NCBI GenBank assembly: GCA_022566415.1
Contig: JADFIY010000006.1
Coordinates: 1 to 33,330 of the forward strand
Length of the DNA stretch: 33,330 nucleotides
Reading direction: 5' to 3'
DNA from: Acidobacteriota bacterium
GTDB taxonomy: Bacteria; Actinomycetota; Acidimicrobiia; Spongiisociales; UBA5794
The translations under genes were made by a program, and so were the position numbers. This document shows, piece after piece, positions 7,415 through 15,947 of this stretch; position 1 is the first letter of the stretch, and each line of letters begins with the position of its first letter. The notes beneath the pieces are model-generated. The model was not told where the DNA came from and did no database searches. It worked only from the letters and a program-made list of their open reading frames with translations.

Positions 7415-7950
7415 TGCGGATCATTGCCGGCTCCGCCAAGGGGCGTCGCCTCGTTACCCCGCCTACCGGCACCCGGCCGCTCACCGGATTGGTCCGCGAG
7501 GCGCTGTTTTCGATCCTTGCCGACACCATCACCGACGCCAATGTGCTCGATCTGTACGCGGGGTCCGGATCGTTCGGGCTGGAGGCGCTGAGTCGCGGCG
7601 CCGCCTCAGTCGTTTTCGTCGAACATGACCGCGACGCCGTTGCCGCGCTCGAAGGCAACATCGCCACCATTGCGCTCGGCGGGCGGGCCGTACGATCCGA
7701 CGTCGACACCTTCCTCAGCGGGTCGGAAGAACGGTTCGACGTGGTTTTCGTGGACGCTCCCTACGTCCTCGACGACGGCACCGTCGACGGCATTCTCGGG
7801 CTCGTTGCCGACCGGATCGACAATGGGGGCACCGTGGTCGTTCACCGCCGCGCGGGTGGCGGGCAACCGGCATCGGATAACCTACGACTCACGGACCAGC
7901 GACGGTACGGTGACAGCGAGCTGTGGCTGTACCAGAAGGAGGAAGGGTGA
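7414..7950 (+). CDS. rsmD: 16S rRNA (guanine(966)-N(2))-methyltransferase RsmD
   Basis: RsmD methylates G966 of 16S rRNA on the assembling small subunit. The 178-residue protein starts MRIIAGSAKGRRLVTPPTGTRPLTGLVREALFSIL, as expected, and carries SAM motif I as DLYAGSGSFGLEALSRGA. The catalytic loop, normally (D/N)PPY or DPPF, reads DAPY at residues 114-117, which is unusual but keeps Asp, Pro and Tyr. ATG 7414 is used because it overlaps the recG stop; the upstream extension of the frame is not family-like. The stop overlaps the coaD start as GTGA. Confidence 0.93.
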   Translation: MRIIAGSAKGRRLVTPPTGTRPLTGLVREALFSILADTITDANVLDLYAGSGSFGLEALSRGAASVVFVEHDRDAVAALEGNIATIALGGRAVRSDVDTFLSGSEERFDVVFVDAPYVLDDGTVDGILGLVADRIDNGGTVVVHRRAGGGQPASDNLRLTDQRRYGDSELWLYQKEEG

Positions 7951-8420
7951 CCGTCGCCCTCATTCCGGGGAGCTTCGACCCCCCGACCAACGGCCATCTC
8001 GACGTCATCGAACGATGCGCGCGCCTGTTCGATGAGGTCATCGTCGGCGTGATCCAGAACCCGTCCAAGAAACCCCTGTTCACCGAGGCCGAGCGCATCG
8101 ACCTGCTTGCCACGGTCACCGCCCGCTGGGACAACGTCACCATCGGCGCCTTTGGCGGGCTCCTCGTCGACTACGCCGAGGAGGTGGGCGCCGACGTGAT
8201 CGTCAAGGGGCTGCGAGCCGTCACCGACTTCGACTACGAGCTCCAGATGTCCCAGATGAATCGTCATCTATCGGGGATCGATACGATGTTCGTGGCCACC
8301 AAACCCGAGTACGGGTACCTTTCATCGTCTCTGGTCAAGGATGTTTCCAGCTTTGGTGGTTCGGTCGACTCGCTCGTGCCCGAGGTGGTCGCCACAGCAT
8401 TGAAGGAGCGGTCGGGGTGA
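7947..8420 (+). CDS. coaD: Phosphopantetheine adenylyltransferase
   Basis: CoaD transfers AMP from ATP to 4'-phosphopantetheine, the next-to-last step of coenzyme A synthesis. The 157-residue protein shows the nucleotidyltransferase motif PGSFDPPTNGH (TxGH, residues about 7-17), the central KGLRAVTDFDYELQMSQMNRHL, and the C-terminal YGYLSSSLVKDVSSFGG. GTG 7947 overlaps the rsmD stop (GTGA) and follows GGAGGAAGG, a strong ribosome-binding site. The stop again overlaps the next start as GTGA. The rsmD-coaD pair is conserved widely in bacteria. Confidence 0.96.
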   Translation: MTVALIPGSFDPPTNGHLDVIERCARLFDEVIVGVIQNPSKKPLFTEAERIDLLATVTARWDNVTIGAFGGLLVDYAEEVGADVIVKGLRAVTDFDYELQMSQMNRHLSGIDTMFVATKPEYGYLSSSLVKDVSSFGGSVDSLVPEVVATALKERSG

Positions 8421-8941
8421 CCGTCGAACCTCCCGAGCACGACCAGCCGGCACCGCCCCTGCCGGGCAAGGTGCTCGACATGCTCGAACAGCTGATGATC
8501 GATGTCGAGAACGCCCGCCAAGTCCCTCTGTCCAACAGCGTCATGGTCAGCCAGGAAGAGATGCTCGACAACCTGGCCAGGATCCAGAAGGAGCTGCCCG
8601 AGGAGCTGCGGGCGGCGCGCTGGATGGTCCGTGAGCGCGAGGCGTACATTGCGAGGACGAATGAGACCGCGCGCGGTGTTTTCGCCGAGGCCAAGAAGCG
8701 TTCGGACGAGCTGGTCTCCGAGTCCTACATCGTCCAGGAGGCGGTCGAGGAGGCGAACACGCTGGTGCGCAATGCCGAGGGGGAGGCCCGTCGAATACGG
8801 CTGGAGTCCGAGGACTTCGCCGAGCGGCACCTGGCGGAGGCCGAGCAGGTGCTCGGGGAACTGCTGCGCTACGTGCGCGAGGCCCGGGCCGAGCTCCACC
8901 AGGCGCTACCCCCGGCCCCGGAACCACCGATCAGCGAATAG
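8417..8941 (+). CDS. DivIVA/SepIVA-like coiled-coil protein
   Basis: This 174-residue protein has a proline-rich N-terminus (about 20 residues), a short helix LDMLEQLMIDVENARQVPLSNSVMV, then a long charged coiled coil from about residue 48 to 160 (MLDNLARIQKELPEELRAARWMV...AEQVLGELLRYVREARAEL), and a Pro-rich tail. The composition and place, between coaD and the DUF177-rpmF-rnc group, match the DivIVA-like family that includes mycobacterial SepIVA, a septum and cell-envelope growth factor. That assignment rests on synteny and coiled-coil character rather than a catalytic motif. Start GTG 8417 overlaps the coaD stop. A run of five 7-base repeats follows its stop. Confidence 0.72.
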   Translation: MTVEPPEHDQPAPPLPGKVLDMLEQLMIDVENARQVPLSNSVMVSQEEMLDNLARIQKELPEELRAARWMVREREAYIARTNETARGVFAEAKKRSDELVSESYIVQEAVEEANTLVRNAEGEARRIRLESEDFAERHLAEAEQVLGELLRYVREARAELHQALPPAPEPPISE

Positions 8942-8944
8942 AGA

Positions 8945-8979
8945 GTCGCGAGTCGCGAATCACAAGTCGCAAGTCGGAA
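8945..8979 (+). repeat. Short heptanucleotide repeat array
   Basis: Five consecutive 7-mers, GTCGCGA, GTCGCGA, ATCACAA, GTCGCAA, GTCGGAA, start 3 bases after the stop of the DivIVA-like gene. The unit is the same as that in the larger array at 5035-5083, 3.9 kb away. Confidence 0.85.
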
Positions 8980-9016
8980 GAAGCGGCGTTCCCGATAGAC
9001 TTTGCGTTTCTTGCTG

Positions 9017-9520
9017 ATGACTTCCTCTCTCTTCACAATCAACGTTGCCGATCTTGTCGGGCGCGATGCCCCGGCTCGAGAAGCGCACATCGAAGCCCCT
9101 GTCGACTGGGGCGTCGAGTTGAGCAAGATTCAACGGGATCCACCGCTGACCGCCGACCTTACGCTGTCGCACTTACCCAGCGGGATTCTGGTCAGGGGCA
9201 CGCTGCGCTTTCGCGTCGAGCACACGTGCCGACGGTGTCTCACCCACTACCGAGAAGAGGCCAGCCATCACGTCACCGGCCTGTTCGAGGTGGATCCGGA
9301 CGAGGAGGCGTATCCGATCGACGGGGTCGAGATCGACCTCGAACCTTTCCTCAGGGATGAGGCGTTGCTGGCCCTTCCGCTGCTTCCCGAGTGCCCCGAT
9401 GGGTGTGCCACGGTTGTGACTACACCCGAAACGGACTTGAATACCGATCTCCCGGACCAGGCGAGCGAGGTCGATTCGCCGTTCGCGGCGCTGCGAGACC
9501 TGCTGCCGCCCGGGGAATGA
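9017..9520 (+). CDS. YceD/DUF177 family protein
   Basis: This 167-residue protein belongs to the DUF177 (YceD) family, which is almost always encoded next to rpmF and has been tied to 23S rRNA accumulation in some bacteria and plants. The family pattern is seen: GTLRFRVEHTCRRCLTHYREE (CxxC), a strongly acidic strand VEIDLEPFLRDEALLALPLLPECPDGC (second Cys pair), and the terminal SPFAALRDLL. ATG 9017 is chosen over TTG 9002; neither has a clear ribosome site. TAGACT at 8996-9001 could be a -10 box giving a leader of under 10 bases. The acidic insert DLNTDLPDQASEVD after the second Cys pair is variable in the family. Confidence 0.88.
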   Translation: MTSSLFTINVADLVGRDAPAREAHIEAPVDWGVELSKIQRDPPLTADLTLSHLPSGILVRGTLRFRVEHTCRRCLTHYREEASHHVTGLFEVDPDEEAYPIDGVEIDLEPFLRDEALLALPLLPECPDGCATVVTTPETDLNTDLPDQASEVDSPFAALRDLLPPGE

Positions 9521-9538
9521 CGAAACGAGGTTCCGGCC

Positions 9539-9712
9539 ATGGCCGTCCCGAAGAAGAAGATGTCGCGGTCCAGGACGCGGCGGCGCAAGGCCCACTGGAA
9601 GGTAGCCCCACCGACGCTTGCGACCTGTCAGCAATGCGGCGCCAAGCACATCTCGCACCGCGTGTGCGCAGAGTGCGGCAGCTACAACGGCCGCGTCGTC
9701 ACCGAAGTCTGA
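9539..9712 (+). CDS. rpmF: 50S ribosomal protein L32
   Basis: A short gene encodes a 57-residue protein beginning MAVPKKKMSRSRTRRRKAHW, the standard L32 N-terminus. It has a four-Cys zinc site, CQQC (30-33) and CAEC (43-46), and ends in GRVVTEV. GAGG at 9527-9530 gives a ribosome site 8 bases before ATG 9539. It follows the DUF177 gene by 18 bases and precedes plsX by 7, the classical DUF177-rpmF-plsX order that links ribosome and membrane lipid synthesis. Confidence 0.97.
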   Translation: MAVPKKKMSRSRTRRRKAHWKVAPPTLATCQQCGAKHISHRVCAECGSYNGRVVTEV

Positions 9713-9719
9713 CGCAACC

Positions 9720-10697
9720 ATGGCCAGAATCGCCGTGGACGCGATGGGTGGCGATCATGCACCCCTAGAAATCGTCCGCGGCTCGGTCGATGCCTCCCGC
9801 CACGGCATCGACGTGGTGCTCGTAGGCGATGAGGCCGTGATTCGTCCCATCCTCGACCGATTCGACGCCGACCTCCCCATCGTTCATGCCGGTGAAGTCA
9901 TCGACATGCATCAGGACCCCTCTCGGGCGCTCCGTGAGAAAAGGGACGCGTCGGTGCTGGTGGCGGCTCGCCTGGTGGATGATGGACTGGCCGCAGGGCT
10001 CGTCTCCGCCGGCTCCACCGGGGCAACGCTGGTTGCGGGAGCGTTCATCATCGGGAGGCTCGCCGGAGTGTCACGTCCGGCGATTGCCTCGATCTTCCCC
10101 ACGCGGGAAGTGGTTGTGGATGTCGGCGCCAACCTCGAGGTTCGACCGGAGCATCTCGTTCAGTTCGCCATCATGGGCAGCGCTGTGGCCCAGGTGTATC
10201 TCGATCTCGATGAGCCGCGCGTTGGCCTGCTGAACATCGGGGAGGAGCCGGGCAAGGGCCGCCCGCTGGAGCGGGTTGCCTTCGAGCTGCTGGAGAAAGC
10301 GGAGACGATCCACTTCGTCGGCAACGTGGAGGGGAGAGATCTGGGCCGTGACACAGCCGACGTGTTCGTCACAGACGGCTACACCGGAAACATCCTTCTC
10401 AAGACCGGCGAGGGGACCGCGCAGGCGATCTACCGGATGCTGCTCGAGGCGTTGCAGGCGGATGAGTATCAAACGGCGCTCGCCACACTGAGCCCTGCGT
10501 TCATCGAACTCCGGGAACGGATCGACCCAGAGACCACTGGGGGAGCTCACCTGGTCGGCACGGAAGGTGTTGTTGTCATCGCCCATGGGGGAAGCTCGCA
10601 CCGTGCCGTCGACAATGCGATCCGGATGGCGGCCGAGGGTGTCGACCGCGGCCTGGTGGAGCGAATCGCAAACGGGCTCGACGGCGCTGGTCCGTGA
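9720..10697 (+). CDS. plsX: Phosphate acyltransferase PlsX
   Basis: PlsX makes acyl-phosphate from acyl-ACP, the acyl donor for PlsY in phospholipid synthesis, as a peripheral membrane enzyme. The 325-residue protein begins with ARIAVDAMGGDHAPLEIV. It contains SAGSTGATLVAGAFIIGRLAGVSRPAIA, the conserved NIGEEPGKGRPLE, and FVGNVEGRDLGRDTADVFVTDGYTGNILLKTGEG. The frame is open upstream through rpmF, but ATG 9720 fits the family N-terminus. The stop overlaps the rnc GTG by 4 bases. Confidence 0.96.
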   Translation: MARIAVDAMGGDHAPLEIVRGSVDASRHGIDVVLVGDEAVIRPILDRFDADLPIVHAGEVIDMHQDPSRALREKRDASVLVAARLVDDGLAAGLVSAGSTGATLVAGAFIIGRLAGVSRPAIASIFPTREVVVDVGANLEVRPEHLVQFAIMGSAVAQVYLDLDEPRVGLLNIGEEPGKGRPLERVAFELLEKAETIHFVGNVEGRDLGRDTADVFVTDGYTGNILLKTGEGTAQAIYRMLLEALQADEYQTALATLSPAFIELRERIDPETTGGAHLVGTEGVVVIAHGGSSHRAVDNAIRMAAEGVDRGLVERIANGLDGAGP

Positions 10698-11395
10698 CCG
10701 GCACTGCCGACGACCCCATTGCGGCGGTGGAGGAGGCGATGGGGTACCGATTCCAGGATCCGGCGATGCGCGACGAAGCGCTGACTCACCCGTCCTTCGC
10801 CGCAGAGCATGGGATGGCTCCAAACTACGAGCGTCTCGAATTTCTCGGCGATGCCGTGCTCCAGATGGCCGTGACCCGCTACGTGTATAACGCCATGCCG
10901 GGAGCCCCGGAGGGCGACATGACACTGGTCCGCGCCGGGGTCGTTGCCGAACCGGCGTTGGCGGCGATGGGCCGGGCGTGGGGAGTGCCCGATGCGGTTC
11001 GGCTGGGCCGCGGCGAGACGCTGACGGGCGGGCGCGACAAGGAGTCGATCGTATCCGATGTGGTCGAATCCCTGCTCGGCGCCGTCTACCTCGAAGCCGG
11101 GTTCGCAGCCGCCGAGGAGATCGTGCTCCGGCACTGGGGGGAGCTGATCGACGATCTCACGACCGCCCCCGGAAGTCGCGACTACAAGACCAGGCTCCAG
11201 GAGGTACTTGTAGCCGCGGGAACGGATGTCTCGTACGTTGTGACCGACACCGGACCACAACACGCCAAGGAGTTCACGGCGACTGCGGTCTCGGGCGGGG
11301 AGGAGCTGGCTACGGGGCATGGCAGCTCGAAGAAACGCGCCGAACAGAATGCAGCCCGCCTGGCCCTGGAGAAGGTCCAGAGTCCAGACTCCTGA
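10694..11395 (+). CDS. rnc: Ribonuclease III
   Basis: RNase III cleaves double-stranded RNA, including rRNA precursors. The 233-residue protein has the RNase III signature ERLEFLGDAVLQ (about residues 47-58), the second acidic cluster DKESIVSDVVESLLGAVYLEAG (metal-binding Asp and Glu), and a C-terminal dsRNA-binding domain from about residue 157 (DYKTRLQEVL, GSSKKRAEQNAARLALEKV). GTG 10694 overlaps the plsX stop (GTGA). The last codons run into a 7-base-period repeat, so the terminal QSPDS is probably repeat-derived. mutM, often found between rnc and smc in actinobacteria, is absent here. Confidence 0.96.
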   Translation: MTGTADDPIAAVEEAMGYRFQDPAMRDEALTHPSFAAEHGMAPNYERLEFLGDAVLQMAVTRYVYNAMPGAPEGDMTLVRAGVVAEPALAAMGRAWGVPDAVRLGRGETLTGGRDKESIVSDVVESLLGAVYLEAGFAAAEEIVLRHWGELIDDLTTAPGSRDYKTRLQEVLVAAGTDVSYVVTDTGPQHAKEFTATAVSGGEELATGHGSSKKRAEQNAARLALEKVQSPDS

Positions 11396-11437
11396 TACTC
11401 GTTACTTGATACTTGTTACCTGCCGTTGGTACTCACA
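11376..11437 (+). repeat. Degenerate 7-base-period repeat across the rnc 3' end
   Basis: GTCCAGA is repeated at 11376-11382 and 11383-11389, inside the last codons of rnc. From 11394 the period continues as GATACTC, GTTACTT, GATACTT, GTTACCT, GCCGTTG, GTACTCA. The alternate units pair best, giving a 14-base higher-order repeat like the array at 5145. Confidence 0.6.
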
Positions 11438-11456
11438 CCATTGTAATTCTCGCTGG

Positions 11457-11462
11457 TAAGCT
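11457..11462 (+). promoter_or_regulatory. -10 box for smc
   Basis: TAAGCT lies 9 bases before the smc GTG (11472), placing the likely transcription start 2-3 bases before the start codon. No Shine-Dalgarno sequence is present. The same hexamer at the same distance precedes ffh (23496-23501). Confidence 0.45.
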
Positions 11463-11471
11463 CGCCGGACC

Positions 11472-14400
11472 GTGCTGCTGAAGAGTCTTACGCTCGTCGG
11501 CTTCAAGTCGTTCGCCGACCGGACCCGGATCGAATTCGACGCCGGGGTAAACATCGTGGTCGGGCCGAACGGATCGGGGAAGTCGAACCTGCTCGACGCC
11601 ATCGCCTGGGTCATGGGCACTCAAGCCACCAAATCCCTGCGAACCGAGAAGATGGACGACGTCGTGTTTGCGGGGACGGCTACGCGACCTGCGGTTTCCC
11701 GCGCCGAGGTTTCTCTCACCTTCGACAACAGCGACGGGTTTCTCCCCGTCGATCTGTCCGAGATCACCATCACCAGGCGGCTTCACCGGGATGGGACGTC
11801 CGAGTACGAGCTCAATCGAACGCCGTGCCGCCTTCTCGACATCCAGGAATTGCTCTCAGACGGCGGCGTAGGCAGGCACCAGCACGTTCTGGTTTCCCAA
11901 GGTGAAATAGGAGGGATCCTGACGGCCAGCACGGACGAGCATCGGGCGGTGATCGAAGAGGCCGCAGGAATCACCAAGCATCGGGCCAGGCGCGATCGCG
12001 CCGTTCACCGCCTCGAGGCAACCGAACTGGACGTGGAGCGCCTCAACGACATTCTTACCGAGAAACGACGGGCCCTGCGCCCGCTGAAGCGCCAGGCCAA
12101 CGCTGCGGCCCGCCATGGCGACGTCAAGGCCCTGGCCAAGTCCCTCCGCCTGTGGTTGGGTGGCGAAGAGCTCCGCCACCTCGAGGCGCGCACGACGGCC
12201 GTCACCGCGGAGCAGGCCGACCACACCGGTTCGGTCGAAAACGAGACCAAGCAACTTGCCCAAGTGGTCGAGCAGCTGAAGGAGCTGCGGGCCTCCGCAG
12301 GTGACGCCGGTGCGTCGCTCGAGCGCGACACGGCCGCGGCGGCACGATTGGAGACGGTCACCGAGCGGTTGCGGCGTTACGGCGTGGTGGCGCGCGAGCG
12401 GAGAGTCTCCATAGAAGGCCGCCTCGTCGGCGCCGGCGAGCGGAGGACCGACCTCGAATCGGAGGCGGCGGAGCTCAACGAGGAGCTGGTCGCGGTGGTA
12501 GCGGAGTCCGAGCGGGTGGCTGCCGACGCCGAGCGCCATGGCGTCGCCCTCGAAACGCTCGAGGACGAAGAACGTGCCCTTGGTGAGCAGCTGCAACTCC
12601 CGGCCGAAGGAGTCGTCGCCAACCTGCGCGGCGACCTGCGCGCCCTCGAGGTCGCGGAACAGCGTGACGCCAGAGAGCTGGCCGCGATCGGGTCGCGCCG
12701 CGAGGTCGTGGTGGCCCGCCTCGAAGAGGAAACAGCAGAGGCGGTTTCGTTGAATCGGGGGATTCAGGAGGCCGACGGGCACAGCACGAAAGCCGAGCGA
12801 ACATATGAGGTCACCAGGACCGAGCGAGAACGAGCCCACCACGAGTTCGAGCGCGACGATCGCGAGCTTGGCGATGTCCGGCTGGCGGTAGCGGCTGGCG
12901 AGGCGCGGATCGAGGCGCTGGAAGCGGCGTTGGCCGGGCTGGGGGACCCGGAAGCGCATACGATGGCGGAAGCCGGAGACGGCGTGACCGCTCTCGTTGC
13001 CACCGCGCTCGATGTCCCAGACGACCTGGCTGCGGCCGTCGATGGTGGGCTCGGAGCATGGCGCGATGCCTACCTCGTCGATGAAGGATCCGGGGTGCAC
13101 CGCCTCGCCAAGGCCCTCAAACAGCGGGGGCTGGGCGGAGTCTCGCTGGTGAAGGCGCCCGGCGGCAGCACGGTGCCCGCCAGGGAGGCTGCACAAGCGT
13201 TCGGTGCCGACGCCCTGGTCGATCTGCTCGGCCGGCGCGCAGACCGGGCTCTCGCCGAGGGCCTGCTGGGCGATGTCGTGTTCGTCGCCGGGTGGGAGCT
13301 CGGCTGGCAGATCGTTGAGCGGTTCGACGGGGTGCGTGCGGTGACGCCCGAAGGGGATGTCATATCCGCGGTGGGCATGCAGGTCGCCGAGCCGGATGGT
13401 GCAGGGCACGCTGCCCTGGACGCAGCCAGGGTGACGCTCGAGGTCACCGAGACCGAGCAGGCCCGCCTCGATGGCCAACTGACCGCGAGCAGGGCTGCGT
13501 TCGAATCCGCCATGGACCACGAGCGTGTGGCACTCGAAGCACTCGAAGAGGTCGAGGCCCGCATTGCCGGCCACACCGAGGCGCTTGGCCTCATCGCCCG
13601 CGCCCGAGCCGAAGGCGAAGCAGAGCTGGCCCGGCTCGACGATCGGGTGAGCGCGATCGACGGAGCAAAGAGCGCCCGTGCCCTACGGATCGCCGAGCTG
13701 CACAGCCGGGCTGGCGAGTTCGAAGGCGAAGAGGTAACCCGTCAGGAAGCATGGGAGGCGTTGAGTCACCGCAAGGAGCAGGTTACGGAGCGTCGCGACG
13801 AAGCGAGGCGGCTGCGCGAAGAGTCGACCGTCGCACTCGCCGGGGCCACCGAGCGTAAGGGTTTGCTGGAGCGGAGGATCGAGCAGATCGGCGGGGAGCT
13901 CGGTGAGCTGGCACACCTTCCCGAAGTTGATCCGAGGGTCGAGTCACTTCGCCAGATCGAAGCGCAGGCAAGCCGGCTGGTTGGAGTCGTTCACGGCCAC
14001 ATCGTGGTGCTTCGCGAACGGCAGCGCGAGATCCGGGAAGCAGTCGGGGACGTCGATCATGCTCATCGTGCCGCTGAGGAGCGCCGGGAGGCGTTGGCGC
14101 TGAACATCAGCGACGGTAAGGATCGGCTGGCGGTACTGGGGGTGGAGCTCGCCGAGCTGCGGGTGCGGCGGGAGGCAGCTGTGGAGCGGATCCGTCGTGA
14201 TGCGGACTCGACCGAGCAGGAGGCGCTCGACGTATCGCGACCGGAGATCGAAGACGATGCTGACCTGACCGAGCGTCTCGAGGCGCTCGAGGCCGATCTG
14301 CGTCGCATGGGGCTGATCAACCCACTCGCTGCCACCGAGCACGAGGAGTTGGCAGCCGAGGTGGCGTTGCTCGACGAGCAACTGGAGGACCTCGATGGTT

Positions 14401-14912
14401 CCCGGCGCGAGGTCGTCAAGGTCATCGATGTGCTCGATGAGGAGATGACCGGCCTGTTCCTCGGCGCCTTCGAAGAGATTTCTGCGTTGTATGAGGAGAA
14501 CTTTGCGCTGGTGTTCCCTGGAGGTCGCGGACGGCTCCGCTTGCTGGATCCGGATGACCCTCTGCGGTCCGGCGTCGAGGTGGAGGCGCAGCCACACGGG
14601 AAGAAGGTGGGCAGGCTGACCCTTCTGTCCGGTGGAGAGCGTGCGCTCGCCGCGCTCGCCTTTCTCTTCGCCGTGTTCCGGGCGAGGCCCAGCCCGTTCT
14701 ACGTGCTCGACGAGGTCGAGGCAGCCCTAGACGACTCCAATCTGCACCGCTTCCTGCGGCTGGTCGACCAACTACGCACCTCGGCACAGTTGGTGATCAT
14801 CACTCACCAACAACAGACCATGCAGGCCGCAGATATGCTGTACGGCGTAACCATGGAGCCCGGGGAGTCGTCAAAGATCCTGGCCAAGCGGATGTCGACG
14901 TCACCGGTCTGA
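11472..14912 (+). CDS. smc: Chromosome segregation protein SMC
   Basis: SMC is the ATPase of the bacterial condensin complex with ScpA and ScpB. The 1146-residue protein has the N-terminal head with Walker A GPNGSGKS (residues 31-38) and the GVGRHQHVLVSQGEIGGIL Q-loop area. Two long charged coiled coils (about 170-490 and 640-1000) flank a hinge (about 505-636, including SLVKAPGGSTVPAREA and VTPEGDVIS). The C-terminal head has signature LSGGE (1052-1056) and Walker B FYVLDEVEAALDD. Start GTG gives MLLKSLTLVGFKSFADRT, the typical SMC beginning. The place between rnc and ftsY is conserved. A long antisense open frame across its first half is a composition shadow. Confidence 0.97.
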   Translation: MLLKSLTLVGFKSFADRTRIEFDAGVNIVVGPNGSGKSNLLDAIAWVMGTQATKSLRTEKMDDVVFAGTATRPAVSRAEVSLTFDNSDGFLPVDLSEITITRRLHRDGTSEYELNRTPCRLLDIQELLSDGGVGRHQHVLVSQGEIGGILTASTDEHRAVIEEAAGITKHRARRDRAVHRLEATELDVERLNDILTEKRRALRPLKRQANAAARHGDVKALAKSLRLWLGGEELRHLEARTTAVTAEQADHTGSVENETKQLAQVVEQLKELRASAGDAGASLERDTAAAARLETVTERLRRYGVVARERRVSIEGRLVGAGERRTDLESEAAELNEELVAVVAESERVAADAERHGVALETLEDEERALGEQLQLPAEGVVANLRGDLRALEVAEQRDARELAAIGSRREVVVARLEEETAEAVSLNRGIQEADGHSTKAERTYEVTRTERERAHHEFERDDRELGDVRLAVAAGEARIEALEAALAGLGDPEAHTMAEAGDGVTALVATALDVPDDLAAAVDGGLGAWRDAYLVDEGSGVHRLAKALKQRGLGGVSLVKAPGGSTVPAREAAQAFGADALVDLLGRRADRALAEGLLGDVVFVAGWELGWQIVERFDGVRAVTPEGDVISAVGMQVAEPDGAGHAALDAARVTLEVTETEQARLDGQLTASRAAFESAMDHERVALEALEEVEARIAGHTEALGLIARARAEGEAELARLDDRVSAIDGAKSARALRIAELHSRAGEFEGEEVTRQEAWEALSHRKEQVTERRDEARRLREESTVALAGATERKGLLERRIEQIGGELGELAHLPEVDPRVESLRQIEAQASRLVGVVHGHIVVLRERQREIREAVGDVDHAHRAAEERREALALNISDGKDRLAVLGVELAELRVRREAAVERIRRDADSTEQEALDVSRPEIEDDADLTERLEALEADLRRMGLINPLAATEHEELAAEVALLDEQLEDLDGSRREVVKVIDVLDEEMTGLFLGAFEEISALYEENFALVFPGGRGRLRLLDPDDPLRSGVEVEAQPHGKKVGRLTLLSGGERALAALAFLFAVFRARPSPFYVLDEVEAALDDSNLHRFLRLVDQLRTSAQLVIITHQQQTMQAADMLYGVTMEPGESSKILAKRMSTSPV

Positions 14913-14933
14913 CCCGGCCCACGAGGAGCATCC

Positions 14934-15947
14934 GTGGATCTCATCCTCATCCTCATTGCCGTTGCCGCGGTCGCCATCGTTGCGGGCGTTGTGGTGCTCG
15001 TCGTATGGGGCCGTGGTCGCGATGGGACGAGTCGTGACGGCGCGGCTCCGGTTGCGCAAGCTCCTCCTGACCTCAAAGAGAAGCTGTCCCGGACCCGGAC
15101 CGCGATCGGGAGCCGCCTCGGCTCGCTGATGGGGAGCGGCCGCCTCGACGACTCGTTCTGGGACGACCTCGAGGAGACGCTGATTGCCGCCGACGTCGGG
15201 GTCACCACGGCCGCGGCGGTGACCGAGGAGACGAGGAGCCGCCGTCCGCAGGACGGAGCGGCAGCTCGCGCTGCCCTCGAGGTCGCCCTCGTCGGCGCCA
15301 TGTCGGATGAAGACCGCTCGTTGCGACTCATCGGCAACCCCGCCGTCGTGCTCGTGGTCGGCGTGAACGGGACGGGCAAGACCACCTCGATCGCCAAGCT
15401 CGCGGCGCGGATGCGCGCCGACCAGCGCCGCGTCATCCTTGCCGCCGCCGACACCTTCCGGGCCGCGGCGGATGACCAGCTTCGAGTCTGGGCGGATCGC
15501 GTCGGAGTCGAGGTCGTGACCGGCGAATCCGGCTCCGATCCTGCCGCCGTTGCCTATGAGACGTATCAGCGGGCAGCCGCCGAGGGTTACGACACCGTGA
15601 TCGTCGACACCGCGGGCAGGCTGCAATCGAAATCGAACCTCATGGACGAGCTTGGCAAGGTGGCCAGGGTGCTGCGTCGGGAGGCGGGGGAAATCGGTGA
15701 AGTACTCTTGGTCCTCGATGGAACCACGGGCCAGAACAGCATCGGGCAGGCCAGGAGCTTTGCCGAAGCGGTTGGAGTCACGGGAATCGTGATGACCAAA
15801 CTGGACGGAACGGCGCGCGGGGGCATCGCGGTGGCAGTCGAGCACGACCTGGGGATCCCGGTCAAGTTCATCGGCGTTGGCGAGGGAGTCGACGACCTCA
15901 TCCCGTTTGACCCGACCGAATTCGTCGAAGCGTTGCTCGAGCCATGA
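14934..15947 (+). CDS. ftsY: Signal recognition particle receptor FtsY
   Basis: FtsY is the membrane-associated SRP-receptor GTPase that docks ribosome-SRP complexes at the translocon. The 337-residue protein has an N-terminal hydrophobic anchor (about residues 2-25) rather than the long acidic A domain of enterobacteria, then the NG domain. G1 is GVNGTGKTTS (about 143-152), followed by ADTFRAAADDQL, DTAGRLQSKSNLMDEL (about 224) and TKLDGTARGG (about 288), with the closing GVGEGVDDLIPFDPTEFVEALL. GTG 14934 is supported by GAGGAG. The stop overlaps cdd as ATGA. The SRP partner ffh is 7.5 kb downstream. Confidence 0.96.
   Translation: MDLILILIAVAAVAIVAGVVVLVVWGRGRDGTSRDGAAPVAQAPPDLKEKLSRTRTAIGSRLGSLMGSGRLDDSFWDDLEETLIAADVGVTTAAAVTEETRSRRPQDGAAARAALEVALVGAMSDEDRSLRLIGNPAVVLVVGVNGTGKTTSIAKLAARMRADQRRVILAAADTFRAAADDQLRVWADRVGVEVVTGESGSDPAAVAYETYQRAAAEGYDTVIVDTAGRLQSKSNLMDELGKVARVLRREAGEIGEVLLVLDGTTGQNSIGQARSFAEAVGVTGIVMTKLDGTARGGIAVAVEHDLGIPVKFIGVGEGVDDLIPFDPTEFVEALLEP

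Noticed and set aside
11856-13574. 572-codon open frame on the minus strand
   Set aside because: It lies fully inside smc, whose motifs and codon pattern are clear; long antisense frames are expected in GC-rich coiled-coil genes.
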